Source of the DNA: Pseudoalteromonas denitrificans DSM 6059
GTDB lineage: Bacteria > Pseudomonadota > Gammaproteobacteria > Enterobacterales > Alteromonadaceae
Assembly: GCF_900112265.1 (NCBI RefSeq)
Contig: NZ_FOLO01000007.1
Coordinates: 62,001 to 126,000, forward strand
Reading direction: 5' to 3'
Length of the DNA stretch: 64,000 nucleotides
The position numbers and the translations under genes are program-made. Positions within the stretch are counted from its first letter, which is position 1; the number at the start of each line of letters is the position of its first letter. The notes beneath the pieces were generated by a model. That model saw nothing but the letters and a program-made list of their open reading frames with translations, had not been told where the DNA came from and did not search any database. Below are positions 27,458 through 36,422 of this stretch, piece after piece.

Positions 27458-28342
27458 ATGGATACAATTGATGGCATAAAAACGGTTATCGCTGTAGTAG
27501 AAACAGGCTCATTCACAGCGGCCAGCGAACGTTTAGGCATGTCTAAAGCATTAGTCAGTAAATATATCTCAGAAGTAGAAAGCCATTTAGGTGTGCGTTT
27601 ATTTAACCGCTCAACTAGACGTCTTGCCTTAACTGAAGCAGGTAAGAACTATTATGATAAAGCTTTACCTTTATTAGAAGAATTTTCAGAGCTGATAGAT
27701 AGCGTAACAGGAGAACAGTCCAGTCCAAGAGGTCGTTTACGTGTAAGCGTGCCTGTTACTTTCGGAGAAATGAAACTCTCTCCCGTCATTCCTAAATTTT
27801 TAAATTTATATCCAGATATTCATATTGATATTCAACTGACAGATCGAAAAATAGATATGTTGGAGGAAGGTGTTGATGTTGTAATACGAATAGGCGGAGT
27901 TGATGACTCTAGTTTAATAGCGAAACAAATTAATACTTATCCACTCATATTATGTGCATCTAAAGAATATCTTAAAAAGAATGGAATACCTAAGTCACCA
28001 CAGGACATCACAAAGCATACCTGCATCATAGATAGTAACTTCAGGATTGGAAAGCAGTGGCCTATTATATCCCCAGATCAAAAAAGTGAATCAATAAAAG
28101 TCGACTCAAACGTATCAGCTAATAGCCCAAGAGCCGTTAAAGAAATGGCCATTGCATCGGGAGGCATAGCTATGATCCCTAAATTTATTATCGAAGATGC
28201 TTTAGAAAATGGTGCTTTAGTTGAAGTTTTACCAGGTTATCATACGTTAGAGTTTGGCTTATTTGCTATCTTTCCACACAGGCGCTATTTAGCTAAAAAA
28301 ATTAGATGTTTTATCGATTTTTTAGCACAAGAGTTTTCTTAA
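27458..28342 (+). CDS. LysR-family transcriptional regulator
   Basis: A 294-residue regulator with an N-terminal winged helix-turn-helix (FTAASERLGMSKALVSKYISEVESHLGVRLFNRSTRRLALTEAG) and a periplasmic-binding-like effector domain from about residue 90. It is divergent from the glutaredoxin/GST genes with a T-N11-A palindrome between them, so it most likely regulates those genes and itself. The effector is unknown. Confidence 0.92.
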   Translation: MDTIDGIKTVIAVVETGSFTAASERLGMSKALVSKYISEVESHLGVRLFNRSTRRLALTEAGKNYYDKALPLLEEFSELIDSVTGEQSSPRGRLRVSVPVTFGEMKLSPVIPKFLNLYPDIHIDIQLTDRKIDMLEEGVDVVIRIGGVDDSSLIAKQINTYPLILCASKEYLKKNGIPKSPQDITKHTCIIDSNFRIGKQWPIISPDQKSESIKVDSNVSANSPRAVKEMAIASGGIAMIPKFIIEDALENGALVEVLPGYHTLEFGLFAIFPHRRYLAKKIRCFIDFLAQEFS

Positions 28343-29306
28343 GATTTTTTTGTATACATATTTTGATCTGCAACTTCAATTAAATCCAGTAAGTTATTAT
28401 ATTTTTTATCACTGATCACTTGCCCTATACTAATACTACTTTGGGGCAAGTTTTGTAACAATAAATTATCTGAATATGCTTTTTTAAGCCCCGAGATCAT
28501 TCTTTCTAAATCTGTTTTATTTTTTAAGTGCAAAACTACCACAAACTCATCCCCCCCATTCGCCCAATCACATCGATTTCACGAAATGAATCCATTAGTG
28601 TATTAGCCAATACCTTTAAAACTTTATCGCCAATATCATGACCATACTTATCATTGAGTAATTTAAACTCATTAATATCAATGAATAAAACTGAAATTAA
28701 CAAATTCATTCTGGAAGCCAACTTTAGTTTTTGCTCACCTAATAACATAAAAGCACGACGATTATTTATATTTGTAAGTGGGTCAAGCATAGCCATTTCA
28801 CGCATTTTACAAAAATTATCAAGCATCACTAAATCATCTTCTATCACATCGCGTAAATGCTCAAAAAGCTCAATATAATCTGCTTGATAATCTGTTGTTT
28901 GAAAATCCATAACACAGATTGTGCCAAATGATGCGCCATTAGCTTTAAAAATAGGTAAACCTAAATAAGATTGAAAACCATCATTTATTAATTCTGGATT
29001 ATCATCCCATTGATGATCTGCTGAAGCATTTTTTACATATAAAGTGTGTTGCTCTAAAACCACATGTTTACAAAATATATTGGTATCTGCAGAAATTGAA
29101 GCCCCAGGATGATAAGGGTTTTCATCTTGTTCACTGGCAATTAAAACCTGAAACCCTTTTGTTTTATCAAACTGAACAATATAACCAGCTGGAGCCTGAA
29201 AAATACGTGCTATTAAATTAACTGTTTTTTGCCATTTATGTAAGGATAAAAAATCTTCATTTTGCTCTAATAAGCACTCATTTGTATTTAACATTCGATA
29301 GCTCAA
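28339..29306 (-). pseudogene. GAF-GGDEF diguanylate cyclase, frameshifted at a G7 tract
   Basis: Residues 1-160 form a GAF-type sensor (FQAPAGYIVQFDKT...SYLGLPIFKANGASFGTICVMD), followed by a GGDEF domain (AMLDPLTNINNRRAF...FIDINEFKLLNDKYGHDIGD). The frame reaches IGRMGG, then seven G (28551-28557 as C on the plus strand) shift it to a stop at 28536. With eight G it would read RMGGDEF and continue through VVVLHLKN to the C-terminus ending at 28339. So the catalytic motif itself is broken by one base. It could be a true loss, a phase-variable switch or a sequencing error. Confidence 0.85.
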
Positions 29307-29468
29307 GTAATATCCAATGAATCACTAAAGCATGGCTTTTTATTGCAATAAATACAATAAAGTTAGAAAGAATTTAAACTATGTCGCTCATATATTTCAA
29401 ATTACGCAATAAACTGTATTTCATATCTTTCTATTTATTGAATTTAAGTTTTTATGGCTAATTACATG

Positions 29469-30383
29469 TTATGTAACTAACCAATGAGCAATTGCCTCAC
29501 CGATTAAAATAGGCTCATCTTCTTGAATAAAATGCAGTCCTTTTCCAACATGCACTATTGATAAATTTTTTATATTTTCCTGATACCAAGGTACAAGTTC
29601 AGGAGGGGTTAATATGCCTGGATCGCTATAAAGCAATAACATAGGAATTTGACTTGAACACATAAAGGCTTCGATATCAGCCATTAATACCACATTGTCT
29701 TTAGGCTCTCCTGCGATAGGTAATTCTTTTGGCCAAGTTAATAATGCTGTACGGTCATCTTGATTTAAAAATGGGGCTTTATATTGATCCCAAGTCACCT
29801 TATCCAAAGGTCTTAAAATAAAATCAGGTAAGGTTTTTTCAATAAACATATGCTGGTTAATTAATAACTCGACGCCCTCAATAGGGTCTCTAAATGACTT
29901 AAACAAAGCGCCTATTTCTTCTCCCATAGCATCATAACTTACTTGGGGAAATATTGGCGGTAATACGGCCTCCATAAAAGCAATTGCTTTGACATTTTCA
30001 GTATTCTTTCTCGCATATTCAAAACCTAAGGCAGCGCCCCAATCATGCACAACCAAAGTAATATTTTTGAGCCCTAGAGCATCAATGAAACCTTCTAACA
30101 CCCGATAATTATCAATGAATGTGTATGGTTTTTTGGGTTTGTTAGACCCTCCCATACCGATTAAATCAAAAGCAACTGCTTTATGTGTATTTGAAACAAA
30201 CGGAATGATATTCCTCCATAAGTAAGAAGATGTAGGACAACCATGAATAAAGAGTATAGGGTCACCATTTCCCTTTTCAATATAGTGAATTTTTTGATCA
30301 TTGATATCAATATACTGACGGTGAAAATCAAAAGCGGATGAGATTTCGCCTAAAGATGAAATATTATTTATTTGTTGATTCAT
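29469..30383 (-). CDS. Haloalkane-dehalogenase-like alpha/beta hydrolase
   Basis: A protein of about 304 residues of the haloalkane dehalogenase group: the oxyanion region HGCPTSSYLWRNI, the nucleophile Asp and halide-binding Trp in VVHDWGAALGFEYA, and catalytic His in GLHFIQED. In known dehalogenases the first motif is HGNPTSS, whose Asn helps bind halide; here it is Cys, so dehalogenase activity is uncertain. The ATG at 30381-30383 has an AAGG ribosome site; the longer frame to 30446 would run through the operator. It is divergent from a TetR gene that probably represses it. Confidence 0.85.
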   Translation of the reverse strand: MNQQINNISSLGEISSAFDFHRQYIDINDQKIHYIEKGNGDPILFIHGCPTSSYLWRNIIPFVSNTHKAVAFDLIGMGGSNKPKKPYTFIDNYRVLEGFIDALGLKNITLVVHDWGAALGFEYARKNTENVKAIAFMEAVLPPIFPQVSYDAMGEEIGALFKSFRDPIEGVELLINQHMFIEKTLPDFILRPLDKVTWDQYKAPFLNQDDRTALLTWPKELPIAGEPKDNVVLMADIEAFMCSSQIPMLLLYSDPGILTPPELVPWYQENIKNLSIVHVGKGLHFIQEDEPILIGEAIAHWLVT

Positions 30384-30396
30384 GACTGTGCCTTCT

Positions 30397-30426
30397 ATTG
30401 TTTTGTACAGGTAAGTACAAAACAAT
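30397..30426. promoter_or_regulatory. Palindromic TetR-type operator
   Basis: A perfect inverted repeat with 12-bp arms and a 6-bp spacer: ATTGTTTTGTAC-N6-GTACAAAACAAT. It lies 14 bp before the hydrolase start in the divergent region with the tetR-like gene. A further half-site GTACAAAATAAT is at 30451-30462. This arrangement is typical of TetR auto- and cross-repression. Confidence 0.85.
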
Positions 30427-30511
30427 GTTAAAGCATTTTTGTTCACATTAGTACAAAATAATTTATAATTGAATACAGTATCTTTTAAAATGAATTAACT
30501 GGTTTAAATAA

Positions 30512-31114
30512 ATGACTGAAACAAAGATTGGCAGACCAAATAAATTTAATAGAAATCAGGCTATAGAAATCGCTAAACAGGCCTTTTGGAAGCAAGGTTA
30601 CCAAGCATTATCAGTCAGTCAACTTGCAACTATGATGGGGATAACCCGCTCTAGTTTTTATAATAGCTTTGGGGATAAACAAGGGTTATTCAAAGAAGCA
30701 TTGGCCGCATATAAATTAACTGAACCTTATATATTGCTACTTGACCTTCCAGAGTCAGCACCCATAAAACCGATATTAACAGCATTTTTTAAAGAAATTT
30801 GCCGTACTCGAATTCATGACCAAGGAAATCAAGGATGTTTAGTTGTAAATACTGTATCTGGTGTTATTGGCAGTGATGATAAGTTATCAGATGACATTGA
30901 AAATTTATTATTATCATCCATAGATTTATTTGAAGATTTACTTAATCGAGCGGTGATACAAAATGAAATTTCCGCCCCTGATAACTTAAAAGCAACAGCA
31001 AGTGCTTTAGTTGCTTTTGTTATGGGCTTAAGTAATTTATCAAAAGTAATACGTGACGAAGAACAGTTATGGCTAATGTGTGAAACATATTTAAAAAATT
31101 ACCAGTTACTTTAA
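30512..31114 (+). CDS. TetR/AcrR-family transcriptional regulator
   Basis: A 200-residue regulator with an N-terminal helix-turn-helix (ALSVSQLATMMGITRSSFYNSFGDKQGLFKEAL) and an all-helical ligand domain. It is divergent from the haloalkane-dehalogenase-like gene, with a perfect palindrome between them, so it most likely represses both until an inducer binds. A small gene follows 29 bp downstream. Confidence 0.92.
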   Translation: MTETKIGRPNKFNRNQAIEIAKQAFWKQGYQALSVSQLATMMGITRSSFYNSFGDKQGLFKEALAAYKLTEPYILLLDLPESAPIKPILTAFFKEICRTRIHDQGNQGCLVVNTVSGVIGSDDKLSDDIENLLLSSIDLFEDLLNRAVIQNEISAPDNLKATASALVAFVMGLSNLSKVIRDEEQLWLMCETYLKNYQLL

Positions 31115-31143
31115 TTACCCCCTTTGAGAAAGAGGTTATAAAA

Positions 31144-31419
31144 ATGGATCAAGATATTCCAAAAGTATCATCAACAGAACGTGATGCACTACTTAACAAT
31201 GTAAAAAATGATTATGAGTATTATCAGGCCAGTATCATCAAACATGATGAACAGGGGAATGGACAAAAATTTAAACTTTTTGTAATGGCAAATATCACTA
31301 CATTTCACTTAATTCATAATAGCAGTACTAAAGAAGAGATTGATGCTTTTTGTGATAAGTACCAATGGTTTTATCCATTATTTATAACAATAAAAGAACT
31401 ACTAGAGCAAGATGTTTAA
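31144..31419 (+). CDS. Hypothetical protein downstream of tetR-like gene
   Basis: A 91-residue mildly acidic soluble protein with no signal peptide or membrane segment (NVKNDYEYYQASIIKHDEQGN; EEIDAFCDKYQWFYPLF). No family was recognised. It has a GAGAAAGAGG ribosome site and is probably cotranscribed with the TetR regulator. Confidence 0.6.
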   Translation: MDQDIPKVSSTERDALLNNVKNDYEYYQASIIKHDEQGNGQKFKLFVMANITTFHLIHNSSTKEEIDAFCDKYQWFYPLFITIKELLEQDV

Positions 31420-31798
31420 ACTAGAGCACTAAGGAATTCCTTCTATAGAAATAAACACACAAATCAAGCAGGTTAAAACTAAGCCTGTTAACACTCCTAT
31501 CAAGCGCAATAACACAAACCTCCTCAATCTGAGCCATATTAGCATCTGGTTCAAATTGCTGTATTAAACAATCTATCACCTCCAAAAAGCACGCCTATTT
31601 TTTATTATTGGGTACGTGATATAGCTAAAATTAAAATACCAACATGTTATCCAGCAGTTATTAAATGTTAATTATTTGGAAATAAACTGTACCTAAAATA
31701 TATTTTTAATGTTATGTTATTTTCATCAAAGATGCGTTATATCAAATAATTGTATTTTAGGTTTACATCAGATACAAAAATAAGAAAGAGGTTGAAGG
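31420..31798. other. Gap upstream of the lipoprotein gene
   Basis: No intact gene. The minus strand at about 31428-31590 is open for some 50 codons (QQFEPDANMAQIEEVCVIA...) and reads like a protein fragment, but has no supported start or family. The last 100 bp are AT-rich and should hold the promoter of the lipoprotein gene. Confidence 0.3.
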
Positions 31799-32725
31799 AT
31801 GAAAAAGTATATATCAATAGGATGTTTTTTAAGCTTCATTTCACTATTGTGTAGTGCATGTACTACAGCTGAACCAAAAAACAAATATCAACTCAATGAT
31901 GTTGTTATTGAAAACTATACTTGGATGGGGAAAATTCCAGCCAAAAAAAAGGTCGTCGTCACTAATTTTTACGGTAACATCAGTTCGCGTTTACGCAGTG
32001 AAAAAAAAATAGGCATATCTGCCACAATTCAAAAAATAGGTCTCAAACCTGCAATTCCTTCATTTGACATTAAAGAAGAAAATGGCATAACTAAGATCAC
32101 CGTTAATTATCCCCAAGGTCAAAAAGACAAAGCTGGAAATTTAACAGGTCGGGTAGATATTGCGATTGCGGTTCCTGAATATGTCGCAGTCGAAATGGAA
32201 ACCAGTTTTGGCGATATTGGCGCAAAAAAACATTTTTCATCACTCAGTGCTAAAACTCAAAACGGTAATATAACTTTAGGTTCTGTCGGCGAACTGAATG
32301 CATATTCGGACACTGGAGATATTACGCTAGACATGTACAATATTATTTGGAAAGGCAATCAAAAAGTACATACAAAACAAGGGAATATTAAACTTGTCAT
32401 TGCTCAACAAGCAGCCCTTGAAGTACTGATCAGTGGCAAAACAATTTCTCATAATCTAACCGACTTTAAAATCCCTCTAACACAAACTCAAGATACTTTA
32501 AATTTTAAACTTAATCAGGCTCACTCAAACGCTCACATAGCTGCACCAAAAGGCATTGTTGAATTAGAAATTATCACAAAGCCCCATGGCGGATATGTGG
32601 CATTACCAGGCGAATTTAGTGGTGACATTCGTAATTTACCTAAAGCAAAACCTTGGAAGCCAGGTGATCCGATTCGAGAACAAGAGGATAAAGGTCGACG
32701 TAAAAAACAGTCGGGTAAATCTTAA
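31799..32725 (+). CDS. Lipoprotein with DUF4097-like repeats and C-terminal PGDPI motif
   Basis: A 308-residue protein with a lipobox (LLCSAC, Cys21), so it is anchored in the envelope. Residues 120-200 have the short beta-strand turns seen in DUF4097-type beta-helix proteins (SFGDIGAKK, TQNGNITLGSVG, SDTGDITLD). The C-terminus (about 272-292) carries GDIRNLPKAKPWKPGDPI and then a basic tail. A near copy of this motif occurs at residues 75-96 of the next protein, 153 bp downstream. The two are probably one functional unit of unknown role. Confidence 0.75.
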   Translation: MKKYISIGCFLSFISLLCSACTTAEPKNKYQLNDVVIENYTWMGKIPAKKKVVVTNFYGNISSRLRSEKKIGISATIQKIGLKPAIPSFDIKEENGITKITVNYPQGQKDKAGNLTGRVDIAIAVPEYVAVEMETSFGDIGAKKHFSSLSAKTQNGNITLGSVGELNAYSDTGDITLDMYNIIWKGNQKVHTKQGNIKLVIAQQAALEVLISGKTISHNLTDFKIPLTQTQDTLNFKLNQAHSNAHIAAPKGIVELEIITKPHGGYVALPGEFSGDIRNLPKAKPWKPGDPIREQEDKGRRKKQSGKS

Positions 32726-32878
32726 GTAACATCACACTTTAGCTGAATCTCGCTAATAGCATATTTAAAAGAATTAATACCAATGGCTACAGATTGACTG
32801 TATTCATTGGCATTGAGAGGACGCGTTCGCCTTTAATTAAGCTCAATCAAAATTGGCGTTCGTTTTATAATAAAAAAA

Positions 32879-35854
32879 ATGAAGGAATTAAACGTGCAAA
32901 ATAATAACTTTATTTCAGCAGCCACACAGCAATCTTGCTTACCGGTGAAGAAAATAATCAAAAGCGCGCTAACATTATCAGTTTTAACTGCAATCTCTAC
33001 AACCTCAGTGGTTGCTGCAGAGCATTCTGGACCCGTTATTAATGATAATCAAGCGATGCAAATGTACTCAGGTGCAGACTTAATGGCAACCGTTGCACCT
33101 GAAAGCTTTACAGGTGACGTGAGAGACTTAAGTGAAGCTGTACAATGGCAACCGGGTGATCCAATTAAATCTGTTCCCCGTCGTATCTATCCTAACGCAC
33201 TCAATACTTTTAATCGTTCAGCAATCAATCCTGTTGCTAATACAGTAGACCCCCTATTAGGCATTCAAAGCGAAGCTGAAGGTATGTTTAGTCGTGCTGT
33301 TGAAGTTGCAAATATCAACCAAGACGGCATGGGTTATACAGGTGTTAACCCAGCAGATCCGACAGGGACAGTGGGTAAAAACCATTATATTCAATCAATA
33401 AATGGTGGTGGTGGTGCCCTTTTCTCAATTTATGATAAAGCAACGGGTAATCAAGTATCTGGCCCAACTAATATGTCGGACCTGGCAACAAATCGATGTA
33501 AAAACGGTTTAGGCGACCCAATTGTATTTTATGATGAAGATGCTGAACGTTACGTTATGACTGAATTTAGTAATCAGTCTGGTCGTAGCTTATGTGTATA
33601 CGTATCAAAAACAGATAACCCTGTTTCTGGAGGTTGGTTCGCTTATGAGTTCCAAGCCCCTGAATTTCCAGATTACCCTAAATTTGGTCGCTACGGTGAC
33701 TCTTATTATGTTGGTACCAATGAAAGTGCTGGTCCAGGTGTGTATGCACTGGAGCGTAGTAAATTATTATCTGGTCAAACCGCCAGAATGCAACGTAAAA
33801 CTGCACCAAGACTTTCAAACCTTGGCTTTCAAATGATGGTACCTGTTGATGTTGATTCTGTATCGGGTCCTGCGGGATCTGAAGCCGGTATTTTTATTCG
33901 CCAACGTGATGATGAAGTGATTAACCCCGGCAGTAATAACCCAAACAAAGATTATATTGAATTATGGACATTTGCTCCTGATTACGACAATACTTCAAAT
34001 AGTCAATTGGTCGGTCCTATCAATATAGAAATTAGTGAATTTGATGCTGAGTTCTGTAGTTCTAATAATCAAGATTTTGGTTGTTTAACACAAAAAGGAA
34101 CATCTCAAACTTTAGATCCATTAAAAGAAGTTATCATGTACCGTGCTCAGTATCGTAAGTTTTCAGGGCATGAATCAATTGTTGGGAATTTCTTAACTGA
34201 TGTGAGTGGCAATGATCAAGGCGGTATACGTTGGTTCGAGTTACGTCGCACAAATGGTGGTCAGTGGGGTCTACATCAAGAAGGTACTTATGCACCTTCA
34301 GGCACAGATCATCGCTTTATGGGATCAGCTGCAATGGATGCAAGCGGAAATATTGCATTGTCTTACCATATTTCAGGACCAAATACATATCCTGGGATTA
34401 ATATGACAGGCCGTAATGCCAGTGATGCAAACGGAACGATGACACAGGCTGAATCAGTTCTCGTTGCAGGTACAAGCCATATTGCCAGTGACAGAAATGG
34501 AGATTATAGTCATTTGTCCGTGGATCCGGTGGACAATTGTACTTTCTGGATGACCAGTGATTACGGTAGTAATAATGGTAAATGGAAAACCCGCATTTCT
34601 AACTTTAAGTTCGATAACTGTGGTGCTCCAGCAACGCCAGACTTTACAATGGCAGCAACAAATCTATCACAACAAGTTTGTGCTAATACCGCATTGCAAC
34701 CTATCGGTATTAGTACTGCTGCAATAAATGGTTTTAGTAGTGCAATCAGCCTTACATACTCAGGTTTACCAACTGGAGTAACAGGCTCATTCACTGCAAG
34801 CTCTGTTACACCGGGTGGCAGCTCTGATGCCAATGTATCTGTAGGTAATCTTAATACAGGCGATTATAACTTTACTATCAATGGTACTGCATCTGGCGTT
34901 TCAGCTAAACAACTTGCAGTTGCACTTAGTGTTGTAGATGCCCCTACTCAAGTGGTTTTATCTGGCCCTGCAAGTGGTTCAGTTGATGTTGCACTACGTC
35001 CCGAGTTTAGTTGGACAGCACACGCTTCAGCTTCTTCTTATCGGATAGAAGTTGCAACTGATAATGCCTTTTCTAATGTTATTGCTTCAGGCACAGTTGC
35101 CAGTGGTACTAACTATCAACCATCAGCAGACTTAAATACCGAAACAACATATTACTGGCGTGTTAGAGCCGATAACGGTTGTGGTCAGGTATGGTCTGAG
35201 GTGTCATCATTCACAACTCAAACTGTAGATGCTGGTACTATATTGCAAAATGGCATCGCTAAAACAAATTTAAGTGGTGAACTTAATTCTGAAACAACCA
35301 AGTTTACTTTTGTTGTTCCAGCGAATGTTAGTAACTTGAAGTTTGTTATGTCTGGCGGTACTGGTGATGCTGATATGCATGTGAAATTTGATCAAGAAGC
35401 ATCTACTAGTGTTTATGACTGTCGCCCGTTTGAAACTGGTAATGATGAAACATGTACTATCAGTAATATTCAAACTGGTACGTACCACGTTACTCTCCAC
35501 GGTTATAGAGCATATAGCGGTGTGAGCCTTGTTGCATCTTATTCTGATGGTACGTCAGGCGGAATAGATGAAACTAACATTTCAGGCGCTGCAAACAGTG
35601 AAACTTTTTATAGCATGGATGTTGCGCCAGGCACGAGTAAACTGACAGTTGTTATGTCTGGTGGTACAGGTGATGCTGATTTATACGTGAAAGAAGGCAG
35701 CCAACCTACTGAAACAAGCTATAATTGTCGCCCATTTAAAAATGGTAATAGTGAAACTTGTACTATTAACAACCCTGGAGCAGGTACATGGCATGTGGGT
35801 GTATTTGGCTATAGAAGGTTTAGCGGTGTTAGTTTAAAAGGTAGCACTGAGTAA
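32879..35854 (+). CDS. Large secreted protein with Fn3-like and two PPC domains
   Basis: A 991-residue protein. A long N-terminus with a hydrophobic segment (about 28-47, ending VVAAEHS) acts as signal peptide. Residues 75-96 hold GDVRDLSEAVQWQPGDPI, shared with the preceding lipoprotein. Residues 110-580 contain beta-propeller-like repeats (GDPIVFYDEDAERYVMTEFS; YPKFGRYGDSYYVGT). A fibronectin-III-like module (about 690-785) and two tandem pre-peptidase C-terminal (PPC) domains with MSGGTGDAD blocks (about 790-890 and 895-991) follow. PPC domains are typical of secreted enzymes of marine gammaproteobacteria. No catalytic motif was recognised. Confidence 0.8.
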   Translation: MKELNVQNNNFISAATQQSCLPVKKIIKSALTLSVLTAISTTSVVAAEHSGPVINDNQAMQMYSGADLMATVAPESFTGDVRDLSEAVQWQPGDPIKSVPRRIYPNALNTFNRSAINPVANTVDPLLGIQSEAEGMFSRAVEVANINQDGMGYTGVNPADPTGTVGKNHYIQSINGGGGALFSIYDKATGNQVSGPTNMSDLATNRCKNGLGDPIVFYDEDAERYVMTEFSNQSGRSLCVYVSKTDNPVSGGWFAYEFQAPEFPDYPKFGRYGDSYYVGTNESAGPGVYALERSKLLSGQTARMQRKTAPRLSNLGFQMMVPVDVDSVSGPAGSEAGIFIRQRDDEVINPGSNNPNKDYIELWTFAPDYDNTSNSQLVGPINIEISEFDAEFCSSNNQDFGCLTQKGTSQTLDPLKEVIMYRAQYRKFSGHESIVGNFLTDVSGNDQGGIRWFELRRTNGGQWGLHQEGTYAPSGTDHRFMGSAAMDASGNIALSYHISGPNTYPGINMTGRNASDANGTMTQAESVLVAGTSHIASDRNGDYSHLSVDPVDNCTFWMTSDYGSNNGKWKTRISNFKFDNCGAPATPDFTMAATNLSQQVCANTALQPIGISTAAINGFSSAISLTYSGLPTGVTGSFTASSVTPGGSSDANVSVGNLNTGDYNFTINGTASGVSAKQLAVALSVVDAPTQVVLSGPASGSVDVALRPEFSWTAHASASSYRIEVATDNAFSNVIASGTVASGTNYQPSADLNTETTYYWRVRADNGCGQVWSEVSSFTTQTVDAGTILQNGIAKTNLSGELNSETTKFTFVVPANVSNLKFVMSGGTGDADMHVKFDQEASTSVYDCRPFETGNDETCTISNIQTGTYHVTLHGYRAYSGVSLVASYSDGTSGGIDETNISGAANSETFYSMDVAPGTSKLTVVMSGGTGDADLYVKEGSQPTETSYNCRPFKNGNSETCTINNPGAGTWHVGVFGYRRFSGVSLKGSTE

Positions 35855-35875
35855 ACGCTACTGTTAAATAAAACC

Positions 35876-35933
35876 TGATAAAGCCATTCTTATAATGTGA
35901 TTGTTAACCAATACATATGTTCTGGCTTTATCA
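35876..35933 (+). terminator. Long-loop hairpin after the PPC protein gene
   Basis: An 11-bp perfect inverted repeat (TGATAAAGCCA / TGGCTTTATCA) with a 36-nt loop begins 22 bp past the stop codon. It may stabilise the mRNA end ahead of the terminator at 35942. Confidence 0.45.
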
Positions 35934-35941
35934 TTTCATAT

Positions 35942-35976
35942 AAACGCTCTCGGTATATTATAGAGAGCGTTTTTTA
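35942..35976 (+). terminator. Rho-independent terminator
   Basis: A 9-bp stem (AAACGCTCT / AGAGCGTTT) with a 13-nt loop, followed by a T run at 35970-35975, downstream of the large secreted protein gene. Confidence 0.85.
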
Positions 35977-36074
35977 ATAGGCTAAAAATTCTATTTTATT
36001 AGTTGAGTAGCTTAGATGAACGAGACATTCTAATTTATACTATGCATAATGAGATTTTAGGAAACATATTAACT

Positions 36075-36410
36075 TTATAAAGGCTCACCAAAATTAACAT
36101 GGAAATGAAGATGTTTTGAGTCTTGATAATCGCCAACATTAGTTAAGACTCTGGCAGCACCATACTCATTTTTAACTTGTTGTGCTACGGTTTGAACAAC
36201 TTTTATTAACTCATCAAAAACAGCTTTATAAGGAGGTTCTATCTCAACAAACGAATTTATATGTATTTTAGGAATAATAACAATATGTACAGGCCAATAA
36301 GGCTTGGTATGTTTAAACGCTAATATGGCATCTGTTTCTTTCACAACTTCAACTGAAACATCCCCCGTTAACACTTTATCACAATAAAAATCGTCTTCTT
36401 TATATTTCAA
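36075..36410 (-). CDS. HIT-family protein
   Basis: A 111-residue histidine triad protein with the HLHFHVNFG motif near the C-terminus and the family N-terminal strand pattern (DFYCDKVLTGDVSVEVVKETDAILAFKHTKPYWPVHIVIIPKIH). HIT proteins hydrolyse nucleoside phosphoramidates or related nucleotides. It lies 12 bp downstream of the response-regulator/kinase gene on the same strand and may be cotranscribed. Confidence 0.88.
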   Translation of the reverse strand: MKYKEDDFYCDKVLTGDVSVEVVKETDAILAFKHTKPYWPVHIVIIPKIHINSFVEIEPPYKAVFDELIKVVQTVAQQVKNEYGAARVLTNVGDYQDSKHLHFHVNFGEPL

Positions 36411-36422
36411 TGGATTACCTCA

